DNA of 54,990 nt from Truepera sp. (GCA_018333895.1 JAGXSJ010000095.1:1-54990); one strand, 5' to 3'. Counted from the stretch's first letter, positions 8,146 to 16,375 are shown. Notes: generated by a model not told the origin, from the letters alone. Program-made: numbers and translations.

Positions 8146-8662
8146 GACGGACCAGCTCTTCGGCTTCGAGCGGGCCGGTGGCGCTCTCTACCCCCTGCGG
8201 CGCGATCCCCCAGCCGGCCAGGGTGGCGAGCAGGGTCTGCTCGAGCGCCCTGAAGCGCGCCCGCACCGGCTCGGACAGGCCAAGACTGAGCTGCATAATC
8301 GGACTCACTCCCATAGCAACAATGATAACCTCCGGCAGGTCGCCGTGCAGCTCGATGGCGCTCAGCAGCTCAGGCACCCCCCACTCGTGCGAGGAGAGCT
8401 TGCCGTACTGCTTGCCGCTAAGCAGGTCGCGGCCGGTGAAGCGGTAGATGGCCCCGACCTCCCCCGCCACCGCGTCGATGATGATGACCCGCCGGGCCGC
8501 AACTATCTCCGGTATCAGCGACCAACCCAACACCCCGCCGTCGCGAAGCGCGACCTCGGCGCTGAAGCGGTACTTGCGGCGCAGGTGGTGCAGCATCTGC
8601 ACCCCTAGCCCCTCATCGCCGTAGAGGATGTTGCCCAGGCCCAGCAGCAGCGTCTGGCTCAC
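8138..8662 (-). CDS. [NiFe]-hydrogenase large-subunit maturation protease (HyaD/HybD family)
   Basis: A 174-residue endopeptidase that removes the C-terminal extension of a hydrogenase large subunit after nickel insertion. It has LGLGNILYGDEGLG with the nickel-sensing glutamate, IIIDAV with the second acidic ligand, and SSHEWGVPELL with the histidine ligand. The start is GTG at 8660-8662, overlapping the stop of the cytochrome b remnant as GTGA. Such proteases are dedicated to one hydrogenase, so this gene implies that a hydrogenase was encoded next to it, yet no large subunit is in the window. Confidence 0.93.
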   Translation of the reverse strand: MSQTLLLGLGNILYGDEGLGVQMLHHLRRKYRFSAEVALRDGGVLGWSLIPEIVAARRVIIIDAVAGEVGAIYRFTGRDLLSGKQYGKLSSHEWGVPELLSAIELHGDLPEVIIVAMGVSPIMQLSLGLSEPVRARFRALEQTLLATLAGWGIAPQGVESATGPLEAEELVRHA

Positions 8663-8817
8663 TCCCGCTTCACCTCATACCCCGAGATGACCGCCTCGAT
8701 CACCATCGTGCGGTTGCGGATGCTGTTCCAGACTGCCATATAGACATGCACTAAACTAAACAGGATGAGCCCCCACATCAGCCAGTGATGGACGAGCCGC
8801 ATCGGCACCTGACCCAA
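8659..8817 (-). pseudogene. Remnant of Ni/Fe-hydrogenase b-type cytochrome subunit (last about 50 residues)
   Basis: Read on the minus strand, the open frame gives QVPMRLVHHWLMWG, then SLVHVYMAVWNSI, then VIEAVISGYEVKRE and a stop. This matches the last transmembrane helix and tail of HyaC-type hydrogenase cytochrome b, including the heme-ligand-type histidines (HH and H in VHVYMA) and the terminal SGY. An in-frame TGA at 8842-8844 and loss of similarity at about 8817 show that the first three quarters of the protein are gone. It is in the expected place, directly upstream of the maturation protease and overlapping it by GTGA. I read it as what is left after a deletion or rearrangement. Expression as a roughly 50-residue protein cannot be excluded. 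Confidence 0.85.
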
Positions 8818-9176
8818 ACGATGATGCCGGGTTTCGCTGTCTCATTTCCTCACCTCGATGCGAGACTTTCACTTACTACGCGCAGTATAGCGCCGTAAAT
8901 TCCCTGCCAATGTCCACCATTAGCGCGTTTTACCTGTGGTAACTTAGGGGTTAGCGAGGGGCAACTTTAGGGGCAAATCTCCTGGGCTAGCAGACCCGTT
9001 TGGCAAAGACTGGAATCGCGGGCGCTGGCCAGAGAATATCCGACCTGAACGGTAAGATTTTCCGTGCTGAACGCTGGGACAAATGTCTCTTGTAAATCCG
9101 CAATAGGCGGTATACAGTTCGACTAATAGCTAAGGTGTCCACTTGATTTATCAGCGATAAGAAAGGGCGATGCCAG
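8818..9176. other. Divergent intergenic region between the hydrogenase remnant and the molybdoenzyme operon
   Basis: About 360 bases without a recognisable gene. It should hold the promoter of the plus-strand molybdoenzyme operon and whatever now drives the hyp genes on the minus strand. I see GAAAGGG at 9161-9167 as ribosome binding site for 9177 and a TGAT-TT-ATCA dyad at about 9143-9152, but no convincing -35/-10 pair and no hydrogenase coding sequence on either strand. Confidence 0.5.
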
Positions 9177-11405
9177 ATGAGCGCTAACCGTGACGGCAGC
9201 GTGTTTCGGCTTGACCGGAGGAGCTTCCTGAAGCTTTCGACGGCCACAGGGCTGGGGCTAACCTTTGCCTCTTCTCTGCCCGTATTGATGGCGCCCTCGG
9301 CTAGAGCCGCGGCAACACCGCCGCTAGATGCCAAAGTTGACCGGTGGGTATATTCCACCTGCCAGTTCTGCGCTACGGGCTGCGGGCTTTATATCGGCAC
9401 CCGCCAGGGGCAACCGGTAATGGTGCGGGGCATCCCGGACTACCCTGTTAACCAGGGGTTGCTGTGCCAGAAAGGGATCTTTCAGGCTGAGGTGCTCAGG
9501 GCGCCAGAGCGCGCTAAGACCCCGCTGATCCGGCGTGGAGATAGGCTCGAGCCCGCCTCGTGGGAGGAGGCACTAGAGCTAATAACCGCAACCTTCCGGC
9601 GCATCCTGGAGCAACAAGGCCCCACGGGCCTGGCCATCTACGGCTCCGGCCAGCTCTTGCAAGAGGAGAGCTACGTTATTGGCAAGTTTGCCCGAGGCGC
9701 TATTGGCACCCCGCATCTTGATGGCAACCCCCGGCTCTGCATGGCTAGCGCCGTAGTAGGCTATATACGGTCGTTCGGCACCGACGGACCGCCTTCGAAC
9801 TATGAAGACCTGGACCATGCTGATTGCATCATGGTAATCGGGGCTAACCTGAACGAGGCCCATCCCGTCTTGGGCGGTCGACTAATGGCCCGCCTAGCGC
9901 GCGGCGGCTGCACCCTGATCACCGTCGATCCGCGCGCGGTGCAGTTGGCTCGCCTGTCGCAAATATACTTACCCATCCGCCCAGGCACTGATGTAGCCCT
10001 CCTTAATGCCATACAGCACGTCCTTATCCGGGATGGCTTGTTGGATAACGCCTACATAAACGCTCACACGCAAGGCTTTGAAGAGTTGCGGGCGCTGGTG
10101 GACCAGTACCCTCCCTCTCGGGCGGCAGAGATCTGCGGCGTTGCAGCAGAGTCTATCGAGGAGGCAGCGCGGATCTTTGGCCGGGCACAAGCTGCGCTAA
10201 CCCTCTGGACTATGGGAATCAATCAGACCAACCAGGCCACGGTGGCAGTAAACCAGATCTGCAACCTGCATCTGCTAACCGGCCAGATTGGCCGCCCGGG
10301 AACTGGGCCCTTCTCCATCACCGGGCAGCCTTCGTCCATGGACTTCCGGCAGGCTGGCGGGGGTCCGGCGCTACCAGGCTATCGCAGCCTGGGGGTGGAG
10401 CGGCACCGCCGGGAGGTAGCAGAGTTGTGGGGCGTTCCGTTTGAGCGCTTACCCACAAGCACCACCCCGGCCCATAGGATTTTCCAGGGCGTGGAAACAG
10501 GCGACATCCGGGCGCTATGGGTTATCGGCACCAACCCGGCTGTCTCTTTTCCTGACCAGGGCTGGGCCCGCCGGGTGTTGCAGCAGGCTGAGCTCTTGGT
10601 GGTCCAAGACGGCTACCACCCCACCGAGACCACCAATTATGCTACCGTGGTGCTCCCCGCAGCAATTTGGGGTGAGAAGACCGGCACCTTCACCAACGCC
10701 GAGCGCCGCGTTAACCTGTTGCGCCAGGCGGTGGCGCCGCCGGGCGAAGCTCGCTCCGACTTCGATATTGTCTGCGAGGTCGGGCGGCGTCTGGGGTACG
10801 GCGACCTGTTCGCCTTCAACAGCACCGAGGACGCTTTTGAAGAGATCAAGGTTCTAAACGCCAACCGCCCGCCCGATCTGCGGGGAATTACCTATGACCG
10901 GCTCGAGCGGGAGCGCGGTATCCAGTGGCCCTGCCCGGCGCCGGATCATCCAGGCACGCCACGGCTATATACTGACGGCCGCTTCAACACCGAGGACGGT
11001 CGGGCCCGGCTGTGGGCCGTGGAGTACGCGCCGCCGCCCGAGGTGCCTGATGCCGAGTACCCCTTGTGGCTCAATACCGGTCGCATTCAGGAGCACTGGC
11101 ACACCCTGACTAAGACAGGGCGGATCGCCGAGCTAGCCGCCTGGGCGCCCGAGGCCTACGTGGAGATCAACCCCAGGGAGGCCGCACCACTAGGTATAAA
11201 CTCCGGCGAGCGAGTGGCGGTTGTTTCGCGGCGGGGCCGGGTGGAAGTGATGGCCAGAGTCACCTCTCAGGTGGCGCCCGGCGGGGTCTTCTTGAGCTTC
11301 CACTTCGGGGAGCAGACATCTAACGCCCTAACTGGACAGTTCTTTGACCCGCTCAGTTTCGAGCCGATCTACAAGCAGAGTGCCGTGAGGCTGGAACGGC
11401 TGTAA
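9177..11405 (+). CDS. Tat-exported molybdopterin oxidoreductase, catalytic subunit (Nap/Nas nitrate-reductase-like)
   Basis: A 742-residue molybdo-bis-MGD enzyme. The N-terminus has a twin-arginine signal (DRRSFLKL) and a hydrophobic stretch ending SARAAA, so the mature protein lies outside the membrane. An N-terminal [4Fe-4S] site follows (CQFCATGCGL ... GLLCQKG). The putative molybdenum ligand is the Cys in NPRLCMASAVVGY. That stretch and FGTDGPPSNYEDL match periplasmic and assimilatory nitrate reductases more than formate dehydrogenases. The C-terminus (NTGRIQEHWHT, YKQSAVRLERL) is complete. The two downstream genes give it DmsB/DmsC-type partners. Nitrate is the best guess for substrate, but another oxyanion or formate is possible. 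No dedicated TorD/NarJ-like chaperone is adjacent. Confidence 0.85.
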   Translation: MSANRDGSVFRLDRRSFLKLSTATGLGLTFASSLPVLMAPSARAAATPPLDAKVDRWVYSTCQFCATGCGLYIGTRQGQPVMVRGIPDYPVNQGLLCQKGIFQAEVLRAPERAKTPLIRRGDRLEPASWEEALELITATFRRILEQQGPTGLAIYGSGQLLQEESYVIGKFARGAIGTPHLDGNPRLCMASAVVGYIRSFGTDGPPSNYEDLDHADCIMVIGANLNEAHPVLGGRLMARLARGGCTLITVDPRAVQLARLSQIYLPIRPGTDVALLNAIQHVLIRDGLLDNAYINAHTQGFEELRALVDQYPPSRAAEICGVAAESIEEAARIFGRAQAALTLWTMGINQTNQATVAVNQICNLHLLTGQIGRPGTGPFSITGQPSSMDFRQAGGGPALPGYRSLGVERHRREVAELWGVPFERLPTSTTPAHRIFQGVETGDIRALWVIGTNPAVSFPDQGWARRVLQQAELLVVQDGYHPTETTNYATVVLPAAIWGEKTGTFTNAERRVNLLRQAVAPPGEARSDFDIVCEVGRRLGYGDLFAFNSTEDAFEEIKVLNANRPPDLRGITYDRLERERGIQWPCPAPDHPGTPRLYTDGRFNTEDGRARLWAVEYAPPPEVPDAEYPLWLNTGRIQEHWHTLTKTGRIAELAAWAPEAYVEINPREAAPLGINSGERVAVVSRRGRVEVMARVTSQVAPGGVFLSFHFGEQTSNALTGQFFDPLSFEPIYKQSAVRLERL

Positions 11406-11418
11406 GGGAGGCTTTAGC

Positions 11419-12015
11419 ATGCAGTTAGGCTTCTATGTCAACCTGGAGCGGTGCGTGGGCTGCCGGGGTTGTGAGGCGGTATGCGATCTAACTTGGAACA
11501 CCCCGGTGGGTGTGTCATGGCGCCGTGTGGGGCCACTAGAAAGCGGTGACTTCCCAAACTTCCAGCGAGTCTTCCTGTCACTCTCCTGCCATCATTGCGA
11601 TCTGATCTGGTGCGCCTGGGCCTGTCCGACGCGGGCTTATACCAAACGCGATGATAACGGGGTGGTGTTGGTCGACCCGGAGCGGTGCATCGGCTGCAAG
11701 CTGTGCATCTGGGCCTGTCCCTATGGCGCGCCCCAGTTCGATCCCGCCCGTGGTGTCGTCACCAAATGCCACTTCTGCCTCCCCTTGTTGGACGAAGGAA
11801 AACCTCCCCGGTGCGTGGCAACCTGCCCTTACGGAGCCCTTGACTATGGGCCGATGGATGAACTGCTGCGGCGCTATCCGACCGCCCAAAGAGGTGCCCC
11901 ACACTTACCGGACCCAGCCATGACCCGACCCAACATTTTGTTCCAACTGCCCCCTGAGTTGCCCGAGAATCTGCGGCGGGTAGATTTCATCCAGCGTTTA
12001 GCGGAGGTGGATTAA
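11419..12015 (+). CDS. Four-cluster [4Fe-4S] electron-transfer subunit (DmsB/NrfC-like)
   Basis: A 198-residue ferredoxin-type subunit that carries electrons between the membrane anchor and the molybdenum subunit. Four cysteine groups are visible: CVGCRGCEAVC, CHHCDLIWCAWACP, CIGCKLCIWACP and CHFC with CVATCP. It has no signal peptide of its own, as expected for a subunit exported with its Tat-bearing partner. AGGGAG at 11404-11409 precedes the ATG. It is spaced 13 bases from the catalytic subunit and 2 bases from the anchor gene. Confidence 0.93.
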   Translation: MQLGFYVNLERCVGCRGCEAVCDLTWNTPVGVSWRRVGPLESGDFPNFQRVFLSLSCHHCDLIWCAWACPTRAYTKRDDNGVVLVDPERCIGCKLCIWACPYGAPQFDPARGVVTKCHFCLPLLDEGKPPRCVATCPYGALDYGPMDELLRRYPTAQRGAPHLPDPAMTRPNILFQLPPELPENLRRVDFIQRLAEVD

Positions 12016-12017
12016 TC

Positions 12018-12941
12018 ATGCCAGCGATAGACTGGTCGCTTACCATCTTCACCATCATCATCCAGATGGTGCTCGGGGCGTTTGCTGTACTCTGGGTAAC
12101 TGACCTGCTGGCGAGGCAACTAGCCCGGCCCCGCGATCAGGAGTATCTAACCGCCATCGCCGTCTGGGTCCTGGGGCCACTCTTGGTTCTGGGCCTGTTA
12201 GTAACGTTGACTCACTTAGGCCGCCCGATCTTTGCCTTTCGGGCGCTAGCTAATCTCGAAACCTCGTGGCTCAGCCGGGAGATCTTTTTCCTCGGTGCTT
12301 TCTTGGTCCTGGGCGCCGGTTACGCTGCGTTGTGGTGGCGCTGGCGGCACCTATTTGCCCTACGGGCTACCTTGGGTGCCGTGGCGGGGGTAGTTGGCGC
12401 AGCAGGGCTGGTGTCTATGGTATTCATCTACCTGCTACCCGCTCAGCCGACCTGGAATCTCTGGACTACTTTCCTGGAGTTTTTAGGGACGGCGCTCCTG
12501 CTCGGTCCACTACTGGTGGGCACAGTGTTCGTCATCACTTTCCGGCGGCACGAAGCCCGCGCCACCTTAGAATCGCTCATTGCCATGCACCTGCGCTACC
12601 TGGTGCCCACCGTGATCGTGGGGGCGGTGCTAGCTGGCGTCGGTCTGGCTGGAAGGCTTTTAACCCTCCCCCAGTTAGGTCTGGAGGGCGTTGCAGCTTA
12701 TAACCTACTGGTAGGGCCGTACGGTGTCGCGCTGGCGGCCCGCTGGGTACTGCTGGTTGTTGGCGGCCTGCTGCTCCCGCTCGTGCTTGCCCGGCAACTA
12801 ACCCGGCACGGTGCGGGCGGGCTCGGGCTCCACGTTGCAGCCATGCTGGTGCTGGTCGCGGCTTCGGAGATCCTGGGGCGAGTCCTGTTCTACGCTGCAG
12901 CCGTACCCATCCGCCCGCCCGGCCCCTTCTTTTACTTCTAG
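12018..12941 (+). CDS. DmsC-like membrane anchor subunit
   Basis: A 307-residue, very hydrophobic protein with about eight transmembrane helices. The family motifs THLGRPIFAFRALANL, SWLSREIFF and, near the C-terminus, EILGRVLFY identify it as DmsC-type. Such subunits oxidise or reduce quinol and pass electrons to the FeS subunit. With the two preceding genes it makes a DmsABC-type complex around a Nap/Nas-like catalytic chain. It ends the operon; the next gene is convergent. Confidence 0.9.
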   Translation: MPAIDWSLTIFTIIIQMVLGAFAVLWVTDLLARQLARPRDQEYLTAIAVWVLGPLLVLGLLVTLTHLGRPIFAFRALANLETSWLSREIFFLGAFLVLGAGYAALWWRWRHLFALRATLGAVAGVVGAAGLVSMVFIYLLPAQPTWNLWTTFLEFLGTALLLGPLLVGTVFVITFRRHEARATLESLIAMHLRYLVPTVIVGAVLAGVGLAGRLLTLPQLGLEGVAAYNLLVGPYGVALAARWVLLVVGGLLLPLVLARQLTRHGAGGLGLHVAAMLVLVAASEILGRVLFYAAAVPIRPPGPFFYF

Positions 12942-12960
12942 CTTGACGGCGGGGGGTTCG

Positions 12961-14085
12961 CTATCCCGGCGGCAGAACATAGCGCAACGCGGCGGCCAAA
13001 CCGTTGCGCCAGTTAATCCAGTTGTGCCCGGCGTGGCGCTCGGCATAGGCGTAGCGGTAGCCGCCGTGCTCGAGCGCCGCCGCGACCCGCCGGTTAACCG
13101 GATAAAGCCACTCCAGCGTCCCGGAGTCGATATACCAGCGCACCGCCTGGGCGCGGCCTTGCGTAAGCTGTTCGGCCACCCACGACCGTTCGCTGCGGTA
13201 ATAGTCGGGGTCGGTGGGCGTCCCCAAAAACGCCCCGGACTGGGTCGCCACAGCCTGGAACAGCTCGGGGTGCTCAAGGGCCAGCACCGCGCTCACCAGG
13301 CCGCCTAAGCTGGCCCCTAGCGCCATCCGCTCGCCAGTATTCAACAACCGGCGCTCGAGCCAGGGGAGCAGTTCGTCTACCATAAAGCGCCGGTAGGCCT
13401 GGTTATAGGCGTACTCCTTGGCCCGATCCACAGGTTCGATAAAGACCAGCCGCGCCGGACGGACCAGCCCGCTCTCAAGTAACGCTTCGAGCACGTCGGC
13501 TAAGCGCCCAATACGGTAGTAGGCCAGGCCGTCTTGCACATAAAGGGTGGGCAGCTTATGGGTCTCGCAGCCGACCGGGGTATAGGTGATAATCCGCCGC
13601 GGCTGGTCCAGGGCTCGCGAAGTGAGCCTATGCCGGACAACCTTACCGGTCGCTTGCCGTTTGGGCACTGCGTAGGGGTCAGGGCGGTAGGCTGGACCCT
13701 TGATGGCACTCACTTCGGGGTACCAGGGGTTATCGGCTCGATCAGGGTTAGCCGGATCGGCTCGCATGGCTCCGTGCTGATCAATAAAGGCGTACTCGAA
13801 GTAGACATCGTCAGGGAGGGTAAATACCAGCGGCTCCCCAGCTAGCGGCTGAGGGGCGCGGTCCATGTCGGTGAGATCCGAAACGATGGCTCTGGCCCAG
13901 GGCGGCGGGTCGATCACAATTTCCACGGCCACCAGTCTACCGGGATTACCGAATTGCACGGCGATAACCCCCAAGGAGTGGCCTACTTCGAGCGCCTCTG
14001 CGTCAGGCACGGCCTTCAGCTCAGCATAGAGACTACGTGCAACTCTTTGTCGAATCCCGTCTAGCTTCACGGTAAACTCCGACAT
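12961..14085 (-). CDS. Enterochelin-esterase-like alpha/beta hydrolase
   Basis: A protein of about 374 residues with an N-terminal beta-sandwich segment (YFEYAFIDQHG) and a C-terminal esterase-D/Fes-like domain. The nucleophile is the Ser in GASLGGLVS, and the catalytic histidine is probably in ERHAGHNWINW. It has no signal peptide, so it is cytoplasmic. The ATG at 14085 is preferred because AAAAGGG precedes it; an upstream in-frame start at 14106 is badly spaced. Its start codon overlaps that of the divergent lyase gene in the palindrome CATG. The substrate is unknown, with no siderophore genes nearby. Confidence 0.85.
   Translation of the reverse strand: MSEFTVKLDGIRQRVARSLYAELKAVPDAEALEVGHSLGVIAVQFGNPGRLVAVEIVIDPPPWARAIVSDLTDMDRAPQPLAGEPLVFTLPDDVYFEYAFIDQHGAMRADPANPDRADNPWYPEVSAIKGPAYRPDPYAVPKRQATGKVVRHRLTSRALDQPRRIITYTPVGCETHKLPTLYVQDGLAYYRIGRLADVLEALLESGLVRPARLVFIEPVDRAKEYAYNQAYRRFMVDELLPWLERRLLNTGERMALGASLGGLVSAVLALEHPELFQAVATQSGAFLGTPTDPDYYRSERSWVAEQLTQGRAQAVRWYIDSGTLEWLYPVNRRVAAALEHGGYRYAYAERHAGHNWINWRNGLAAALRYVLPPG
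14073..14078 (+). promoter_or_regulatory. -10 hexamer TAAACT, leaderless type
   Basis: TAAACT lies 5 bases before the ATG at 14084, inside the start region of the divergent esterase. No Shine-Dalgarno precedes that ATG. A transcript begun 6-7 bases downstream of the hexamer would start at or next to the initiation codon. No good -35 is visible. Confidence 0.55.
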
Positions 14086-15247
14086 GCACCCTTTTGACCA
14101 GATCACCTTAGCCGAGCTTCAGCGCCAACCCGGAGTCAAATGGCATCATTTTGATCCCGACGTTATCGCGCTGTGGGTGGCCGACATGGACTTCCCGGTA
14201 GCCCCCGAGATCGTTGCGGCGCTGCAAGAGCGCGCTGGCGGCTATCTCGGCTACCCGCTGGCAACGGGTGAACCAGGCTTGCTCGAGGCGATTCTGGAGC
14301 GGATGGCAGCGCGCCACGGCTGGAGACTGCACAAAGAAGACGTCTGGCTCATTAACGGCGTCATCCCCTGCCTCTATCTGTCCGTCTTAGCCTGTAGCAA
14401 CCCGGGCGACGAAGTCATCATCCAGACGCCCATCTATCCTCCTTTTATCAGCGCCGTCCAGGACACCGGCCGGGTACCGCGCTACAACCCGCTGGTCGTG
14501 AGAAACGGTCAGTACCAGATCGACTTTTTGCAGCTCGAGACGCTTGTTACGCCAGCTACCAGAGTCCTGCTGCTCTGCCATCCGCACAATCCGACGGGGC
14601 GGGTATTCAACCGCAAGGAGTTGGAGCGGTTAGCCGACTTCGTTCTGCGGCATAACCTCTGGCTTGTCTCCGATGAGCTTCACAGCGACTTGCTCTACTC
14701 CGGCGAGCAGCACCTCCCCTTGGCATCGTTGCATCCAGAGATCGGCGGGCGCACCATTACCGTGTTCGGCCCGACCAAAGCCTTTAACATCGCTGGCTTA
14801 AAGATCGGTATCGTCATCAGCCAGAACGCGGCTCTGCTAGCCCGCCTCAAGCGGCACGCTCGCGGGCTGGTAACCGGCCCCAACGTGCTGGCCCAGATGG
14901 CCACCCTGGCAGCCTACCGGCACGCACAGCCCTGGCTCGACATGACCTTGCGTTACCTCGACGGCAACCGCCGCTTTTTAGGCGACTATCTGCGAAAGCA
15001 CCTCCCCGGAGTGGGCTACTTGCCGCCCCAGGCTACCTATCTCGCCTGGCTCGATTTCCGGGCGCTAGGGCTCGGCAACGGGCTCTACCAGGTGCTGCTA
15101 AACGACTGCCGGGTCGGCCTCAACGACGGGCCGCAGTACGGCCCCGGCTTTGAGGGCTTCTCACGCCTGAACTTTGCGACCCCCCGACCGGTGTTGGCAG
15201 AAGCGCTACATAGGCTGACGCAAGGGTTGGCTCGCTATCTGGCCTGA
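14084..15247 (+). CDS. MalY/PatB-family PLP-dependent C-S lyase / aminotransferase
   Basis: A 387-residue fold-type I PLP enzyme, probably a cystathionine beta-lyase (C-S lyase). The N-terminal signature KWHHFDPDVIALWVADMDF is typical of MalY/PatB. NPHNPTGRVF-type segment HPHNPTGRVF, the cofactor aspartate in VSDELHSDL and the Schiff-base lysine in GPTKAFNIAGLK are all present. Length is normal. The start is set by the family N-terminus and coincides with a leaderless-type promoter (TAAACT at 14073). It diverges from the esterase gene with overlapping start codons. Confidence 0.9.
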   Translation: MHPFDQITLAELQRQPGVKWHHFDPDVIALWVADMDFPVAPEIVAALQERAGGYLGYPLATGEPGLLEAILERMAARHGWRLHKEDVWLINGVIPCLYLSVLACSNPGDEVIIQTPIYPPFISAVQDTGRVPRYNPLVVRNGQYQIDFLQLETLVTPATRVLLLCHPHNPTGRVFNRKELERLADFVLRHNLWLVSDELHSDLLYSGEQHLPLASLHPEIGGRTITVFGPTKAFNIAGLKIGIVISQNAALLARLKRHARGLVTGPNVLAQMATLAAYRHAQPWLDMTLRYLDGNRRFLGDYLRKHLPGVGYLPPQATYLAWLDFRALGLGNGLYQVLLNDCRVGLNDGPQYGPGFEGFSRLNFATPRPVLAEALHRLTQGLARYLA

Positions 15248-15265
15248 AGCGTGATCTAAAAAAGT

Positions 15266-15505
15266 TTAGGGCACGTCCTGGCTGGTGGTACGCTCCAACC
15301 TCTCGGCCAACCACACCTTGATGATCGACTGGCGGGTGACACCCAATCTACTCGCCTCCTTGTCCAGCGACTCGATCATCCAGATGGGAAAGTCGACGTT
15401 GACACGCTTGTGGGCTTGTTTCGGGCGCCTAGCCCGGCTGAGGTCGAGGGCGCCTGTTATGTCCTCGTCGGCATCGAACTTCTTGTCGAACGCTCTAGCT
15501 TTCAT
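15266..15505 (-). CDS. BrnA-like / CopG-type ribbon-helix-helix antitoxin, no adjacent toxin
   Basis: A 79-residue protein with an acidic N-terminal half (FDADEDITGALDLSRA) and a C-terminal ribbon-helix-helix (RVNVDFPIWMIESLDK then RLGVTRQSIIKVWLAERL). This resembles antitoxins that pair with BrnT toxins. The ATG at 15505 has AGAGG upstream. A BrnT toxin gene would be expected immediately upstream on the same strand, but only 36 bases separate it from the lipase gene's 3' end. It is therefore an orphan, or acts as a free transcription regulator. Confidence 0.75.
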   Translation of the reverse strand: MKARAFDKKFDADEDITGALDLSRARRPKQAHKRVNVDFPIWMIESLDKEASRLGVTRQSIIKVWLAERLERTTSQDVP

Positions 15506-15541
15506 AGAGTGCAACCTCTAGACTGCCCTGAGCGCCTACCC

Positions 15542-16375
15542 CTAGTCCAGACGCTCCCTCAGCCAAGCCGTGACATCGCCTAGAACCCGCTGCCGCTCGG
15601 GCTCGTTGAAGATCTCGTGATAGCAACCCTCATATATGCGCAGGGTCTTGTCGCTAGCGCCCGCTAGCGCATGCAGGCGGCGGCTCCCCTCCGGCGCAGC
15701 GATCTGATCGTCGCCGCCGTGGAGGATTAACAGCGGGAGGGTAAGGCGCTCGGCTTGCGCTAACACCAGCGGTCCGGCGCTTAACAGCACATCTAGCATC
15801 CGCGCCTTGACCTTGCCGCGATAGACCATCGGGTCATCATCATAGGCGCTCACCACCGCCGGGTCGCGCGAGAGGTGCGCGGCATCGAGCGGCTGCACCA
15901 GCAGCCTCGGCGCTACCCAGCTCAGCAGCCGCAGCAATGCCCGCAGCCAGGGCGGCGCAGGCACCGCGCTTAGCAAGAACGCGCCGCTGGTGATCAGCCC
16001 ATCCACACTCTGGGGATAGTTCAAAGCGTACTGCAAGGCGATGGCGCCCCCCATGCTGTGCCCCAACAAGAACGCCGGGCAGTCGGGGTACTCGGCCCGT
16101 ATCTGCGCGATGAACTGCGCCAGGTCGCCGACGTAGGTTACTAACTTGCCGACTAGCGCCCGCTCCCCCTCGCTGTGACCGTGCCCGCGCTGGTCGAGGG
16201 CAAAGGTCGCTATGCCTTGCGCGGCCAGATACTCGGCCACAGAAAGATACCGGCCGCTGTGCTCGGCGTAGCCGTGGACAACGACCACTACCGCGTCTAG
16301 GCGTTCGGGCAGCCAGGCCTGGGTTAACAGCCTCAGGTTGTCGCGGGTGGTCAAGGTGCCGGTGCGGTGGATCAT
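15542..16375 (-). CDS. Monoacylglycerol-lipase-like alpha/beta hydrolase (lysophospholipase family)
   Basis: A 277-residue serine hydrolase of the MGLL/PldB type. VVVVHGYAEHSGRY contains the oxyanion-hole HGxxEH motif, the nucleophile elbow is LLGHSMGGAIAL, the acid is in ILHGGDDQIA and the histidine in YEGCYHEIFNE. It probably hydrolyses monoacylglycerols or lysophospholipids in the cytoplasm. GGAGGAG six bases before the ATG is the 3' end of the leader element at 16391-16529. Upstream lies the purine gene purS on the same strand. Confidence 0.88.
   Translation of the reverse strand: MIHRTGTLTTRDNLRLLTQAWLPERLDAVVVVVHGYAEHSGRYLSVAEYLAAQGIATFALDQRGHGHSEGERALVGKLVTYVGDLAQFIAQIRAEYPDCPAFLLGHSMGGAIALQYALNYPQSVDGLITSGAFLLSAVPAPPWLRALLRLLSWVAPRLLVQPLDAAHLSRDPAVVSAYDDDPMVYRGKVKARMLDVLLSAGPLVLAQAERLTLPLLILHGGDDQIAAPEGSRRLHALAGASDKTLRIYEGCYHEIFNEPERQRVLGDVTAWLRERLD

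Noticed and set aside
9143-9152. TGAT-TT-ATCA dyad as an FNR/CRP-type site before the molybdoenzyme operon
   Set aside because: The half-site spacing (2 bases) does not fit the FNR consensus (4 bases) and a single short dyad is easily due to chance.
8987-9358. Minus-strand open frame spanning the divergent intergenic region
   Set aside because: It covers the start of the Tat-exported catalytic subunit in antisense and shows no hydrogenase or other family motif.
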